A stretch of DNA of 64,000 bases from Diadema setosum. Lineage: Eukaryota > Echinodermata > Echinoidea > Diadematoida > Diadematidae. Under the pieces are notes generated by a model. That model ran no database searches. It was not told the origin of the DNA and saw only the letters and a program-made list of their open reading frames with translations. Position numbers and translations under genes: made by a program. The stretch lies in NCBI GenBank assembly GCA_033980235.1, contig CM067075.1:10948292-11012291 (forward strand), in the 5' to 3' direction. This document shows positions 1 to 11,851 of the stretch, one piece after another (the stretch's first letter is position 1; every line of letters begins with the position of its first letter).

Positions 1-567
1 AAACCAAATGGAAACCAAAACCCAAAGAGCAATGTGAATTGTGTGAAAGCAGCAGCATTAGTAGAACACATCAGTGAAAGTTTGAGGAAAGTCGGACAAT
101 CGATGCAAAAATTATGAATTTTAAAATTTTTGGTGTTGTAATGACTGGATAAGGAAATTACTTCAGTTTATGACATCATGACTGTGCGGACAACAATATA
201 AAGAAAATATAACGAAAATTCAACATATTTTCACTTTTCTACCTTAATGAAAAGAGCACTTGACTTACCTCTTCCAGAAAGCAGGGGGAATGACATTACC
301 CATAATACATATAGCAAGGTTTAATGATGGAATGTGTAATTTTCATGAAAAATTAATTTCCGTGGAATTATTTTTATTTTCTTTATATTGTTGTCCACAC
401 ATGACGTCATAAACTCTAGTAGTCTCCTTATCTAGTCATTACAACACCAAATTTTAAAAATTCATAACTTTTGCATTTTTTCCCTCAAACTTTCACTGAT
501 GTATTCCACTAATGTTGCTGCTTTAACTCAATCCACACTGCTCTTTGGGCTTTGGTTTCCTTTAAAG
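1..567. repeat. Palindromic foldback element
   Basis: Bases about 10-205 are an imperfect inverted copy of about 365-560. For example, GGAAACCAAAACCCAAAGAG at 10 pairs with the segment ending in CTTTGGTTTCC at 560. The middle, about 210-360, is AT-rich and unpaired. No coding capacity is seen. The left end lies at the window edge, so terminal bases and any target duplication cannot be fixed. It is best read as a non-autonomous DNA transposon or foldback repeat. Confidence 0.6.
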
Positions 568-671
568 GAACAAATGAATTGAGCATTTGGAGCACTATAC
601 TTTTTTTTTTTGTTAGCCTTCAAATATGGAGTCCGATGGAGACATCGGAATAGGTTCCATTATCACGTGAC

Positions 672-784
672 CAGGGCCCCTTTTCATTAAACGTGTTATA
701 GTGAAAAGTTGTGATAGTTGTTATAAGTTACTGAAATCATTGCATCTGATTGGCTAAGAGCATATTGGTCATAAAAGTTTTTGT
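672..784. repeat. Possible half-copy of a GTTTCAT-type hairpin MITE
   Basis: CAGGGCCCC at about 675 followed by TTTTCATTAAACG resembles the ends of the GGGCCC...GTTTCATAAA hairpins seen at 49.3, 49.5 and 62.6 kb. It also carries the TGATTGGCT core found in the copies at 59.5 and 62.6 kb. The other half appears to be lost where the neighbouring TTAA-type element begins. Confidence 0.35.
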
Positions 785-1054
785 CACAGTTTATTTGATG
801 AAAATTGGTCTTGAGATATACAAAATAAAAGCGATCCTAACAAAATGCGACAGACCACGACTTTAATTAGGATCTCTTTTGTTTTAACATGTTTTTGAAT
901 ATCTCAGTCATTTCAAAACTGATTTTCATCAAATAAAATTTGATTTCCCCTTAGAATTGATGTCTTCAACATTTCATGAAGTGGTTTCTAAATATCTTGC
1001 GAAACGTTAAACGCTGAATCCTCATCTCAACCAAAACTACTAGTATCCATCCCT
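785..1054. repeat. TTAA-type MITE, family A, 5'-truncated copy
   Basis: This belongs to the family also found at 11.85, 12.84 and 30.01 kb. Shared landmarks are two opposed TTATTTGATGAAAAT / ATTTTCATCAAATAA boxes, a central AAAGCGATCCTA region, and a right end of ATCCATCCCT directly followed by TTAA at 1055-1058. The left terminus is missing. It is non-coding. Confidence 0.6.
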
Positions 1055-1085
1055 TTAAGCCATACTTTGTCAAGTCTTTCTTTAC

Positions 1086-1224
1086 CTTCGATGTGATTAG
1101 GTAGGTACTGGCACCAACCGGCGTAGAATCCGGACCCTCCCCCGGCCCACGGGAAGCAGAAGACGTTGTACTGGGCGGAGTCTCGCTTTTGTCGGCAATT
1201 CGTCAATTTCTCCAACATCGCCAT
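1086..1224 (-). CDS. Type II (OLAH-like) thioesterase, first coding exon, partial gene
   Basis: Read on the minus strand from ATG at 1224-1222, this exon encodes 46 residues plus one base. It includes the segment YNVFCFPWAGGGSGFYAGW. That matches the N-terminal beta-strand and glycine-rich oxyanion segment of alpha/beta-hydrolase type II thioesterases, where vertebrate OLAH has a similar CFPW-GGGS-W run. OLAH-type enzymes release medium-chain fatty acids from the acyl carrier of fatty acid synthase; related enzymes serve polyketide synthases. The ATG has an excellent context (ACCATGG) and an in-frame TAG lies four codons upstream. A donor, GAAG|GTAAAG, ends the exon in phase 1 at 1086. The expected next segment, with PGRE and the GHSMG nucleophile elbow, is not found between here and the left edge, so the gene must continue outside. 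The family is fairly sure; whether the partner is FAS or PKS is not decidable. Confidence 0.72.
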
Positions 1225-2440
1225 GGTAACCAGTTGCTATGATAGCCTCGGCTGATACAAACACAGAGTCGACGCTCTCACCTTGGGCTCCTTTTATTTT
1301 CATGAAGAGAAGACGATTACGACAATGTACACGGATCAATTGTAATATATGTTTTCCGGTTGTTGTCCTGATGTTGATACTGGTTTGGGGTGATAAATAG
1401 ACTTAAAGGGCAGGTCCGTTTGGAGTTCCAGTTGACTTTGATATAAACGTGGGTCATGCAAGGCAATGATATTCATAACAAACGTCGGAATATAAAAAAA
1501 TTATGCCATTTTGTGGCTTTACAGGTTTCGAGTGACATCCATCACAAAAACGACTATGTGTAGATAAATTGATAGGCATACTCTCTTGGTAGTTTGTACA
1601 CAGATAATGAAAACAAGATATTTGATTAAAAAAATGATTGTATCTCCCCCTTTAATACAACATTATACATGTATTCACATACACTGCTCATCATGTTTGT
1701 CTCTTCCCCTCCCACTCGAGACAAAATGAAGGGTAAACACGAAGTGCAGAGTTACACGTTGCAACATCATCCTATGCAGACGGAGGCATACACACGGTGC
1801 CCTCTCCCATGGCCAAAATCAATTTACTTAGTGCAGAATATAAACAAAAAACTCCGGTAGAGCAAATCGTTAGGGGAAATTCCCCTCCCGAAAATTAAAT
1901 ACTTGTCCCCTTGTTATACGTGTATACGTGTAAGGAGGGAAAGAATCGAATATAGACTTCGCGCTTTGTACATTGACAACTCTTACAAACGCCGTTTCCT
2001 GTATTGTATTCAGTATGGTTTTCATCTTGACTGAAAAAAATAAATAAATGTAAGCTCATATTGTTCCTCGGTGAAGAAGGAGGAGGCAAGGCGGGGATGA
2101 AGGCTGTGAAATTATTCCTCCTTAAGTCTTATGAGGTATAACAGAAAGAAACTAAGTTTGGTTTGTTTGTTTATTTTTTATTTTTTTGGAAGTATGTAGG
2201 TTTTATTTTGTAAGCACGATGCTATCGATTCTTCTTAGGCATGTTAAATAGATCGCGTCTTTCGCGGCATTCCACATCAACATCCCACGCTTATTTTATT
2301 GCGAATTTGTATGCTTTTATTCGTGCCTTCACAGAAAAGATGATACGTTCCGCTATCAGCAATTACATATATGTCACTTTCTAGGCCGCTTTCAACGCTC
2401 TATACACTTCTACAATGGCTAATTGTCTCTGTGGGTTTGA
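1225..2440. other. Upstream flank of the thioesterase exon; no gene seen
   Basis: AT-rich sequence with only short ORFs in all frames. A promoter for the minus-strand thioesterase would be expected here, but I see no clear TATA box or initiator. The ORF overlapping the exon in another frame (to 1339) is a shadow. Confidence 0.4.
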
Positions 2441-2742
2441 TCTTTAATGTGTCGATTGATTTAGGCTTTTTGTTTTTAGTTGTAGTGTTAACCTATTCAC
2501 CTATTTTTTCCCTGTGAGGTGCCCACATAGTACAAGCACAGCCTTTTGAGTGGGTACCTCCACTTTTTCGCAGAATGTATAAATATGTTTGTATGAAAAA
2601 TGCCTCACTTTGTAATGACTACTGACAAGTACATGTTATTCTTTGCTATTTACGTATCATTCATTAAAATGCATGTCGAATTTATACTTTTTGTAAATTC
2701 TGTTGAAAAAAGTGAAAATAAAACATCTGAATTGAATTGAAC
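2440..2742 (+). repeat. LINE 3' end (CR1/L2-like) with GAATT tail
   Basis: The segment ends TTGAAAAAAGTGAAAATAAA followed by ACATCTGAATTGAATTGAAC. A 3' UTR closing in short GAATT-type tandem repeats rather than poly(A) is characteristic of CR1/L2-clade non-LTR retrotransposons. No reverse transcriptase sequence precedes it, so it is a 5'-truncated copy. Confidence 0.5.
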
Positions 2743-2892
2743 GTGAGGCACAACATCTATCGGAAACAAACACGCCGCACTAGTGCACTATTTGTGGTAG
2801 TGGTGATAGTAGCAGTTTTAGCTGCATGACTATTAACAACGTGATATTATCATTATTATTACCGTTATAAATGATTATCATTATTATTATCA

Positions 2893-3210
<318 letters not shown>

Positions 3211-4284
3211 TAGTGATTGCAGTAATAGTTGCAGGAATAGTAGTACAACTTGTAATTGTGTATGTGTACATGTCTGTGTGATGAGCGTGCGCAAAGAACA
3301 TCCATGCAAATAGAGCGTCCGAATATAAAGTTCCAAGCAAACGAACAAACGCATCTCCAAACAGAGACAAGACGGGAGTTGGGTGTCGTCTATTGGACCA
3401 TGGACATACATGTACTACACTAAATGGACTATGAACGGAAGACACTCTTTTATTCATTGCTACCGCCCTTACCCGATTTCGTGCATCTTAATGAGTACAT
3501 TCGGATGTTTGGACAATGACGATTATGTAATCGTGCATCGTCACAGACAAAAGCACCGTTTCCCTCATTTCGGTCTTATCTGGCTGAGGTGCCTTTCCAG
3601 ACTCAGCTGCCTCTGAATAAACACCAATGATGGTCAACACAGCACACCTCAAACATGGCAAAGATTTGTGTCACAAAATTGATAATTACTTAAGTTGACA
3701 CTTGTGGACATGCATGTGGATAGCGCTGCTTATAGCGATAAGATATGCATGTTATTTCCCGTTACTGTCCGTGTACACTCTGAAACAATGTACAAAAAAT
3801 GGAGGAAATTATATTACAAATACAAATCGGTTTCAACCTCCCAAAATATTTGTTTTCTCTTTTAAATTAGCCCCTATACGTGCGCTTCTCAAATGAAATT
3901 GCATGAGCGATAATTCCCCAACATTCACTTCAACTGCTCATCTTCTGCGCATGTTCTTTTTTTAGATTGACTATTTCAAAGCGTCGTCTTGTTTTCATCC
4001 ACTACAATCCGTGCTGGCCGTCGGCGGTGATAATGAGATGAAAGCAGCAAAGCATGCTTAAAATTCTATGTGACTTTTTTGATAGAAACGGGTGCATGAA
4101 TTGATTAACGAGCGATGAATGTCCACGCGTTGTATAGCGCCATGGTCTGAGGGATTTGAAGACCAAAATGTTGACAATTAATCAAGCATCGATATGATAT
4201 AAGGTGGGTTAATGATGATGATGATGATGATTATGATACCACAGATAATGATTCTCATTAAAAGGAGGATGGATGATGATACCA
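3211..4284. other. No gene or recognisable repeat
   Basis: Mixed-composition sequence with only short, unconvincing ORFs. A small GAT repeat lies at 4212-4233. A short stretch near 3970-4000 matches the reverse complement of 37610-37635, part of the dispersed repeat block discussed for 37.5 kb. Confidence 0.4.
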
Positions 4285-4285
4285 A

Positions 4286-4707
4286 AGCCGGTTCGGGGTT
4301 CCACTTTGCGCATGAGCAGAAAAGGGTCATTTCTTCTTCTAACAGGATCTGTAAATTCACTGAGATAAGATGTGGTGTAATGATTATTCAAGTAATCCTC
4401 ATAAATGGTGCTTGTCAGAATATCTACCTGACAGCAAAAATGGTATTTGACAATATCAATAGAAAGAGATTGTAAATACATTCAGTGCAAAAAGAATGAA
4501 ATGGATGCTTTCCCAACGTGTCAACTGACGGACCATTCTGCACAAGTTCAAACTTTTTTCAAACATGGTTACTGATTCCATAATTTGTTATGTCGTGCAA
4601 GATTATACATCATGTCGCTTTGAAAGCGAGTTGAAAGTGCCTAACCAACTGAGAAAAGAAAAGGCCATTTGTACCAAAGTGCGCGTAAGCTAACCCCGAA
4701 CTGGTTT
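4286..4707 (+). repeat. Interspersed MITE with long terminal inverted repeats, copy 1
   Basis: The left end GCCGGTTCGGGGTTCCACTT and the right end GCTAACCCCGAACTGG are inverted relatives. Landmarks GCGCATGAGCAG (left half) and CCAACTGAGAAAAG (right half) recur in a minus-strand copy at 26.89-27.33 kb and in a split copy at 35.76-38.44 kb. The element is about 420 bp with no coding capacity. Confidence 0.6.
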
Positions 4708-5219
4708 TATTATGATAAGTATGTCTCATCATACGTAAGTTCCCGGTCTCGGGAAGTGCTTTCCGGAAACATTACGTAACTACAGGGAGCATTAGTCCTT
4801 GCCCACGTGCCGCGCGTGCGTTAAAATGTGTCAGGTGAAGGATAGTTAAATTTCTACGTGATATCAACTATGATATACGTAATCGAATAGAGTGGGACTT
4901 TTTTTTTTTCACCTGGTGTTAAACTGCAGGTTGTGCTGTTCGATGAAATAGGAAGTTATAGTAGGGGAAAAGATCTAAAAAGGGGGGGGGGGTCGTGATG
5001 CATATACTCGCGCACTGTTTACTTACCGTGAGCAGCGAGGGATAAAAGAAATTGCCAAGCGGATACTTTCAAGCTGATGTAGTACTTCATTTTCCAAAAC
5101 AGAAAAACATAAAGGAACAAACAAAGCGGAATGAACTTGCCGTCTAAAGTGTATACCTACCGCTCGATGAAAATATCTATATCTATCTATCGTATAAAAT
5201 AGTGGGAAACCATTGCTCA

Positions 5220-5740
5220 ACTAGCAAATTTATTTGCGAAATGTACGCACTTTAAAAGAGAAAGCAAACATTTTGGCTGGTTTATTGGGATTTGTAATCT
5301 GCTTTTTCTTATTTTTCGCACATTGTTTCAGAGTAAACATGGACAATAAATGGTAGACAACATGTATGTCTTATCATTAAGCAACGTAACGTGCATTTCC
5401 ACAAAAAATATTCACTTCAGTAATTACCAATAATTTTGTGACATAAACTTTGCCATGCTTTTGGGTTTGCTGCTCCCCATCACTGGTGTTCATTCAAAGG
5501 CAGTTGAGTCTGAAAATGCACGTCAGCAAATAACACCAAAATGAGGGAGACGGTTCTTTTTTTTTTTCAGTGGCGATGCACGATTACACAATCGTCATTG
5601 TCCACACATCTGAATGTAGGCCCTACATATTAAGTTGCACATAATCAGGTGCTGTGGCGGTGAATATATGGGATCAAAGAAAGGTATCCGTTCATAGTCC
5701 ATGTGTGTAGTAGGTCCATGGGAAAAACAAACTGGTCCCT
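5220..5740 (+). repeat. Dispersed repeat block shared with 37.7-38.2 kb
   Basis: This block is diverged but collinear with 37705-38200. Shared landmarks are TTTGCGAAATG, GCACATTGTTTCAGAGTAAACATGG (here and near 37805), TTTGCTGCTCCCCATCACTGG and GATAGTCCATGTGTGTGG-like ends. It is non-coding. It sits about 510 bp beyond the MITE copy at 4.3-4.7 kb. In the second locus the same block lies inside that MITE, so the arrangement has been reshuffled. Confidence 0.55.
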
Positions 5741-6019
5741 GCACCTCTTTCTCCAACAAAGAGGGGCGTGGTCGGAAGGGTAAACCGATTCTTCCATGCT
5801 TATAACCCAAGCTACGACGAGTGATGAATTTAGAAGAAATCATCGAAAAGTAATAAAAGTTAATTATAAAATGGACAGGAAGAGAAAGAATCACTTCACC
5901 GTCAACCCTAGAACATTTCTGTTGAGAAATGTATAGGAACTCTAAGAAATGTCTTATAGGTTGCATAAAATTATACGGAGGTAGGCCTACATCAATTCTA
6001 ACACACGGTATGTTTTATT

Positions 6020-6165
6020 TATTTATTTGTTTATTTATTTATCTATCCATCTATTCTGTCTATCTATATATCTATTTACATATCTATTCATTCATTCATT
6101 CATTCATTCATTCATTCATTCATTCATTCATTCATTCATTCATTCATTCATTCATTCATCTGTTT
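6020..6165. repeat. (ATTC)n / (ATTT)n microsatellite
   Basis: TTTATTTATTTG-type repeats run into about 18 uninterrupted ATTC units. On the minus strand this is the tandem tail of the LINE 3' end immediately to the right. Confidence 0.85.
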
Positions 6166-6179
6166 ATATATTCATATAT

Positions 6180-6310
6180 TTATTCCGCTTTCTTCAAAGG
6201 CAGGGTAGTCCCAGTCAGAGCCACAAAGTCCATGCTTTACGAGGGAGCCCTGCGTCAATTTGATACATTACAAAGTATGCACACTCAAACAATAAATAAA
6301 ACGAACATAT
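6180..6310 (-). repeat. LINE 3' UTR end (minus strand)
   Basis: The signature CAGGGCTCCC...GGGACTACCCTG, read on the minus strand, followed by a tandem ATTC-type tail, matches the tail of the LINE relic at 25.79 kb. There GGGAGCCCTG and CAGGGTAGTCCC recur in the same order. No reverse transcriptase remains here. Confidence 0.5.
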
Positions 6311-6319
6311 ATAGATATA

Positions 6320-6945
6320 TATGATATACTTACAGAACAATTGACTTGTAATAACCTAAAACATAGAACATAGACACATAGAACAAACTTAGTGATACCA
6401 TGGTGTCTATAGACTGTATAGCTACAGTACAATGGGTGTATGTAAATGATATTTATCATAATGGAGATCAGTGTTGTCGTATACGTCAACGTCTGCCATG
6501 AAGAGACTGTTTGAATAAATAATACTGATTATGGGTAACGCGTTAAAAAAAAAACACTGGCAGCATATGAGAAGTATTTCTCATATTCAGTTCTCTAAGG
6601 GTATGTGTAATTGACAAGAAAGGACATACCGAGTTGTATAGGTAGTCAGAGCATTTAGTCATGAGGTTACTAATGTATGATGAGGCTTAATTGTGTAACA
6701 ATTTGTACACCATATCACAGTAAGGGAATACATCGTACTGACAAAATAATAACCTCAATTTGATACCAAGCAAGCATACTTGTTTTGGCATCGTTATAAT
6801 CTGATTAGATTTGTCTACGTTATTGAGACCCCATCACAGCACAACAGTAAAACTATTATGTGGAAGAATAAGAGAGTACTGTTTCATGATTTTACGCGTC
6901 AATCAAGATTTGATTCATCGTAATACGCTATGTAACACAGAATAG

Positions 6946-7018
<73 letters not shown>

Positions 7019-7110
7019 ACACTCCGAGAGCGCAGACCCATACAAACCTCAAATACGGGCAGCTTGAACTCTCACGTTCATTGACCCTAATCCCTGATTT
7101 GCCAAAATAC

Positions 7111-7143
<33 letters not shown>

Positions 7144-8210
7144 AATCTTTCGAAAATTCGTTGATCACTACCAAATTCTAATAATCTGTTCCTTGTGCTA
7201 TTGTCAACTTTTCGAAGGTTTTTTTTTCGAAGTCGAAGTTTGATCCGTATCCGTTCACAACTTTTGAGTTATTTTGCACACAGGACAGACAAACAAACGC
7301 CGACGAAAACATAACATCCTTCCTTAGCGGAAGTAAAAAAGCAGGTCATGGGTTATGACATCGCAAGCCCTTTTTAAACATAACGTTAAAATCTGTAGCA
7401 ATCTTATTAAATCATTAGACAGTTGCCCATCAATACATTGTATTTGGCTCATTATTTACTTTCTTATTCATGTTATTTGGCAACCTTCTGCCTATTGTAA
7501 TATTATTACCACTATCAGATAATTCAATATAACAATAAACCCTATTCAACCTTTCATCAAAATTAATGGCTGTATATTTACAAAATTCATATTCTCTCCA
7601 AAATGCAATCTTTTTACTTTCACTACATTTCCTCTTGTTATAATCATACACGTTCTGTAGCGATTATCAATCCATGGATATCCCTTCTGCTTTTTAAGTG
7701 CTGTAACAAAGGTATAGGGGGCAAGTTCATTGCACATTGATATTCTTAACGACACTTCATGGAATTTAAACTATGGCAGGTAAACATCTGCATCACGTGG
7801 TCTCAGTCTATTCAAGTGTTTTCACGTTTGCTTTATATCCCACTTTAGGACGAACACGATTCAGTTTAATAGATACCCCCAAAAAGCAACAAACAAACAA
7901 ACAAACAAACAAACAAACAAACAGACAGACAAGCAAACTGAAATGTCAAAGGGGACATGCAGGTGGCCACAATAAACTATTTCAAGCATCCATGGCAGTT
8001 TCTTTTGTTTACAGAAAGTTGCATCTTTTTGTTGAAGCCTTATAATGCCTTCTTTCTGAATGTCAATACACATGTAGCTTTTTACTCCTGTCAGGAAAGG
8101 TTAAAAGCCGTGCGTTAAAAAAAGATAGGAAATCAAACAGATACATTGTACAGTAAAACACAAGAACAGGAACATTAAATGAAAGAAAAATATTATTTCG
8201 AGGGATGAAG
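6320..8210. other. Intergenic AT-rich stretch with microsatellites
   Basis: A run of about 33 TA units lies at 6951-7007. (CA)n lies at 7107-7143 and (CAAA)n at 7885-7930. Nothing else in the stretch resembles a gene; the short ORFs are low-complexity or AT-rich. Confidence 0.6.
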
Positions 8211-8464
8211 GTTCAGGTGTGAGTTTCTTCAATTTGCCTCCCTCTACAAATTAAATTTGTTTAAGATCGCAACTGCTGATCTGCAAATTAACAAACATAT
8301 CGGAGAAAAGGAACCAGTGGGACTCGAGCAGTATATAGATGACAGGTTCGAGTCCCACTGGTTCCCCTTTTTCCCACATGTTTGTTAATTTACAGATCAG
8401 CAGTTGCGATCTTAACAAATTTAATTTGTAGAGGGAGGCAAATTGAAGAAACTCACATCTGAAC
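8211..8464. repeat. Near-perfect hairpin element carrying tRNA-like B-boxes
   Basis: Arms 8211-8328 and 8347-8464 are about 90% complementary around a loop of under 20 bases. Next to the loop, the right arm holds GGTTCGAGTCC (8345-8355), a perfect match to the RNA polymerase III B-box consensus. The left arm has the inverse GGGACTCGAGC. No A-box is obvious. It is possibly an inverted dimer of a tRNA-derived SINE or a MITE that captured one. Confidence 0.7.
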
Positions 8465-9685
8465 AGGTCAACAGGAACATTGTTGATAGGTCTACTGCAT
8501 GTACGATGTTGATGAAGATCCTAAAATCTCGTGTGAAGGGAACCGCGGCACGACTCAAAGTTCACATGATAACTCTGGCAATAATGTACGCGCGATCTCA
8601 CATCACACGAGGCTTATCCTTACTCAATAGTGGACTCATGATAGAGGAAAATAACACTGCACGGAGGGTGATCACGAACGTTTTGAATAGAGGAGACGCC
8701 ATTTTTGTATTCTATTTCTGTTTGTTATTATTGCATTCAAAGTTGCGGATTGCACAGAGTATGGAATGAATATGAATTGCTATGAGCGTCGAACCTTTGG
8801 AATGCACGTACGCTTGCGTACCTGTGACTTCAGTAGCCAAAGAAAGTATGCCTGCAATATGTGTGCCGCTGATGACCCCATACTCCCTCCACAGAGCCCC
8901 CTTTATTCCTACACGGAGTGCAGATATCAACCGACTCACCTTGTTGACTATACCCGCCGCGCCGAGTTGAAGTTCAGATCCTGCCTTCTGCTTACGACAG
9001 AGACGAGTCCGCGGTAACTTTTTGTGCGGTATGATAATAATGGTCGCAGCTCCGTTCTGCAAAATCATTGAATCATTTTCATTCGGGGCAGAACGAACGG
9101 ACTAAGCCACTAAACACAATGGAAATGAATACACTGGCAGGTGCATGTACAAAATACTGACGACTGGAGTACAGCAGGGAGCTCGGAACAGACAATACAG
9201 CGATATTTGCCGTGGGAAGATCTTCTTTTCTCTTTTGTTCGTTGACCTTAAATCTGATCGTGCAACCGAACGATAAACGCCTCTCCCCAAAAATAGGGGA
9301 ATAACCGGCTCAATGGTAGGCCTGTAGACTCGAATCACATGCACCGGTGGGCGAGAGGGGATGCAGGGAAACGGTTCAACGTGTCTCTCCTGTGGTAATG
9401 ATGAAATTAAGTCATATGCCGATGTTCAATGTCAGATCAAACTAACTACAATTTGAGTTATGACCTGTGCCAACGCGACTGCCAAAGAAACACTGTTTTG
9501 TTTGTTTGTTTGACGATTTAATCAACCTGAACAATCAATGAAGTATAGCGCATACGTTGGATTTGTTACCCCAATTTTCAACCGGATAGACGACAATACC
9601 ACATAAGAATTAGCATGATTACCTCAAAAACGACGGCAAACAAAGATTTCAAATTCAGTTCATCCCGGGAGGTAGAACAAGGAGA
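8465..9685. other. No gene seen
   Basis: Several short overlapping ORFs on both strands (longest 118 aa, minus, 8712-9068) show no motif I recognise and end in low-complexity sequence. I see no repeat structure. It could hide short exons, but nothing supports one. Confidence 0.35.
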
Positions 9686-9688
9686 AAA

Positions 9689-9690
9689 TC

Positions 9691-9751
<61 letters not shown>

Positions 9752-9757
9752 GCAACA
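9689..9757. repeat. (CAA)n microsatellite
   Basis: About 22 CAA units, encoding poly-Gln in one frame. It sits directly beside the 3' tail of the minus-strand LINE. Confidence 0.9.
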
Positions 9758-9759
9758 AC

Positions 9760-11432
9760 GATTCAATTCAATTCATTTATTTCATTCTCGTTTTTCCCAC
9801 AAAACATAACACAAGGTAAATCAGAAAATCCTTCGTAAGCATATATACAGTACAGAGTGCGAAGGATAAACGATATACACAAACTAATAGAAAGAAATTA
9901 TGTATACATACGGGAAAATACAAAGTTTTGTTTTGAGGAGAAAAAAAAAAGAGAACTGAGAGATTCACTAAAAAGCAATGCTTGCAGATTGTGGACCACT
10001 CAAGAATTTCTTCCAAAAATATACTTACTACAATTACAAATACATTACACAAAAATGATTTAGACAAAATGGAACAAACAACAGAGACACAACAACATGA
10101 CATGACTAAACTGAGGGAGATACGATTGAAAGGAATGGGACAAAAATTAAAGGAAGAAAGGGAAAGGTAGAAAGAAAGAGAGAGAGAGAGAAATGAAAGA
10201 GAGGGAGAGAGGAGGAGATATAGGGAGAGAGCGAGAGAGAAAAGAGAAAAAAATGCCTACACGCTGAACAAGAGAAACGGAAGAGAGAATTGAGGAGGTG
10301 CTTCGAACAGTGCTGCTGGTGACTGCACACATCTGTGTAAAAATTGTGCAAATAAGATGCCGTATTTCACTGCGTATTGATGACTTCAATAACTGATGAT
10401 GACCTTCATGTTTGCTGTAACCTGCATAAGTAATGAAACTAAATATCTCAGCCAGAATTTAACAAGAAAGATTTCAAATTACGCCTAAAAATGTATAACG
10501 ATGGAGAATTTTTTATTTCAGGACTTAATGAATTCCAAAATTTAGGGCCGGTGTACATAAATGTGTTCTGAGCTAATAAGGTTCTCAAAAGGGGTAAATG
10601 AAACTCATTTGACCGCCTAGTAGGATAATCATGAAAAGATTGATTTCGTGGAAATATTGGGAAGAGCATTTGTGTTGTAATTGAACATGAACTGACCCAG
10701 TTGAAAAAGAAACAAATCTTTAATTTTTAAAATCTTATATTTAATGAACAATGAATCTGAATGAGAACGCGGCGAAACCCCACAAATAATACGAAGTACT
10801 TTCTTTTGTAATAATAATAGTTTATCTAATAAAGTTTGATGGGCTCTACCCCATGCTAAAATTCCGTAATTAAGGTAATATTAAAGAGAAATACAACGTT
10901 AACACAGACGACGATGGAATACGGTGAAACTTAAGTCTGTAAATAATACCAATATTTCGTGAAATTATTTTACTTATGTTGATAATATGAGGCCTCCACG
11001 AAAGTTTATCATCCACTGTAATACCAAAGAATGTTATGTGGGATACACGTTCTAATTGAGTATCATCAAAAATAAGAGTGCTTAATGTTTCTATGGATTA
11101 ATTAAAAAGCATACTTATCTTTCTGAAGATTGAGTGATAACTTACTAGCTCTTATCCACTGAGTCACTTTTTTCAATTCAGAGTTGACGGTGTTAATTAA
11201 AGTAACTGGGTCTTGATGGGAACAGAAAACATTTGAGTCATCAGCAAAAAGTATAAATGAGAGTATGTCATATGATTTGCAAAATCATTGATATAAACAA
11301 TAAAAAGTAAAGGACCTAACATACTACCCTGAGGGACGCCACATTAAGATTTGAAACTTGAGTTATTCTCGTTCAGAGATACATATTGTTTTAGGTTTTG
11401 CAGGTAACTCCTAAACCACTCCAAGGCCTTCC
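9760..11432 (-). mobile_element. CR1/L2-like LINE, 5'-truncated relic
   Basis: The minus-strand copy ends in a GAATT tail at 9760-9778 and has a 3' UTR to about 10440 that contains (AG)n at 10170-10255. Its reverse transcriptase remains at 10443-11430. In order on the minus strand it shows KALEWFRSYL, CGVPQGSMLGPLLF (around 11325-11342), the catalytic LFADDSN (around 11231-11252), FFGITVDDKLSWRPH, and the C-terminal FHLPLLRTLLAQNT...GPKFWNSLSPEIKNSPSL module. Several frameshifts and an in-frame stop just before CGVPQGS show it is dead. The endonuclease and the 5' half of the RT are absent. Confidence 0.85.
10443..11430 (-). pseudogene. Decayed LINE reverse transcriptase
   Basis: Fragments of an RNA-dependent DNA polymerase are spread over at least two frames. 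The longest intact piece is a 73-codon minus-strand ORF at 10448-10669 covering the thumb/C-terminal segment. The catalytic ADD doublet is preserved, but the frame is broken several times, so no active enzyme can be made. Confidence 0.85.
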
Positions 11433-11690
11433 CCCTTATGCCATAAAACAACAACAACAAAACAACAATGACGACGACAACAACAACAAAACAACGTCAA
11501 ATTGACTTCTATGTAGGTCTACTGTCGTTGAATGTTTCTCTCTTTTGCGAGACAAGTTTACTGTAAAATAGAAACATGTATCGAATATGGTATAGGACAC
11601 ATTACTGTTAGTACTAGAGTACGTGGCAGGATATCTGTGGTCACGGTTAACATTAATTCACTAATGGTTCATATAGCTAGAAACAGAGGT

Positions 11691-11848
11691 GGATCCAGGA
11701 ATTCCGTAAAGGGGAGGCGCCTTTGCACAATTAAAAGGGGGCGCACGCACCCCCTGCCCCATTTTTTCTTTTTATTTCTTTTGTTTAAAACAAAAATAAA
11801 GAGGGAGCGCCCGGTGCGCCCCCCCCCCCCCCCTCTGGATCCGTCACT
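11691..11848 (+). repeat. GGATCC-ended MITE, copy 1
   Basis: The element runs from GGATCCAGGAATTCCGTAAA to the CCCCCTCTGGATCC end, with a long C-run near the right end. A shorter copy in the opposite orientation lies at 20640-20748. The GGATCCAG/CTGGATCC termini are inverted repeats. It is non-coding. Confidence 0.6.
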
Positions 11849-11851
11849 GAT

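Noticed and set aside
5929..6324. 131-codon ORF with a repeated FIHS motif
   Set aside because: It is produced by the (ATTC)n microsatellite.
8345..8355. tRNA T-arm at 8.35 kb as a tRNA gene
   Set aside because: Only the B-box is present; no A-box or cloverleaf, and it is part of a long inverted repeat.
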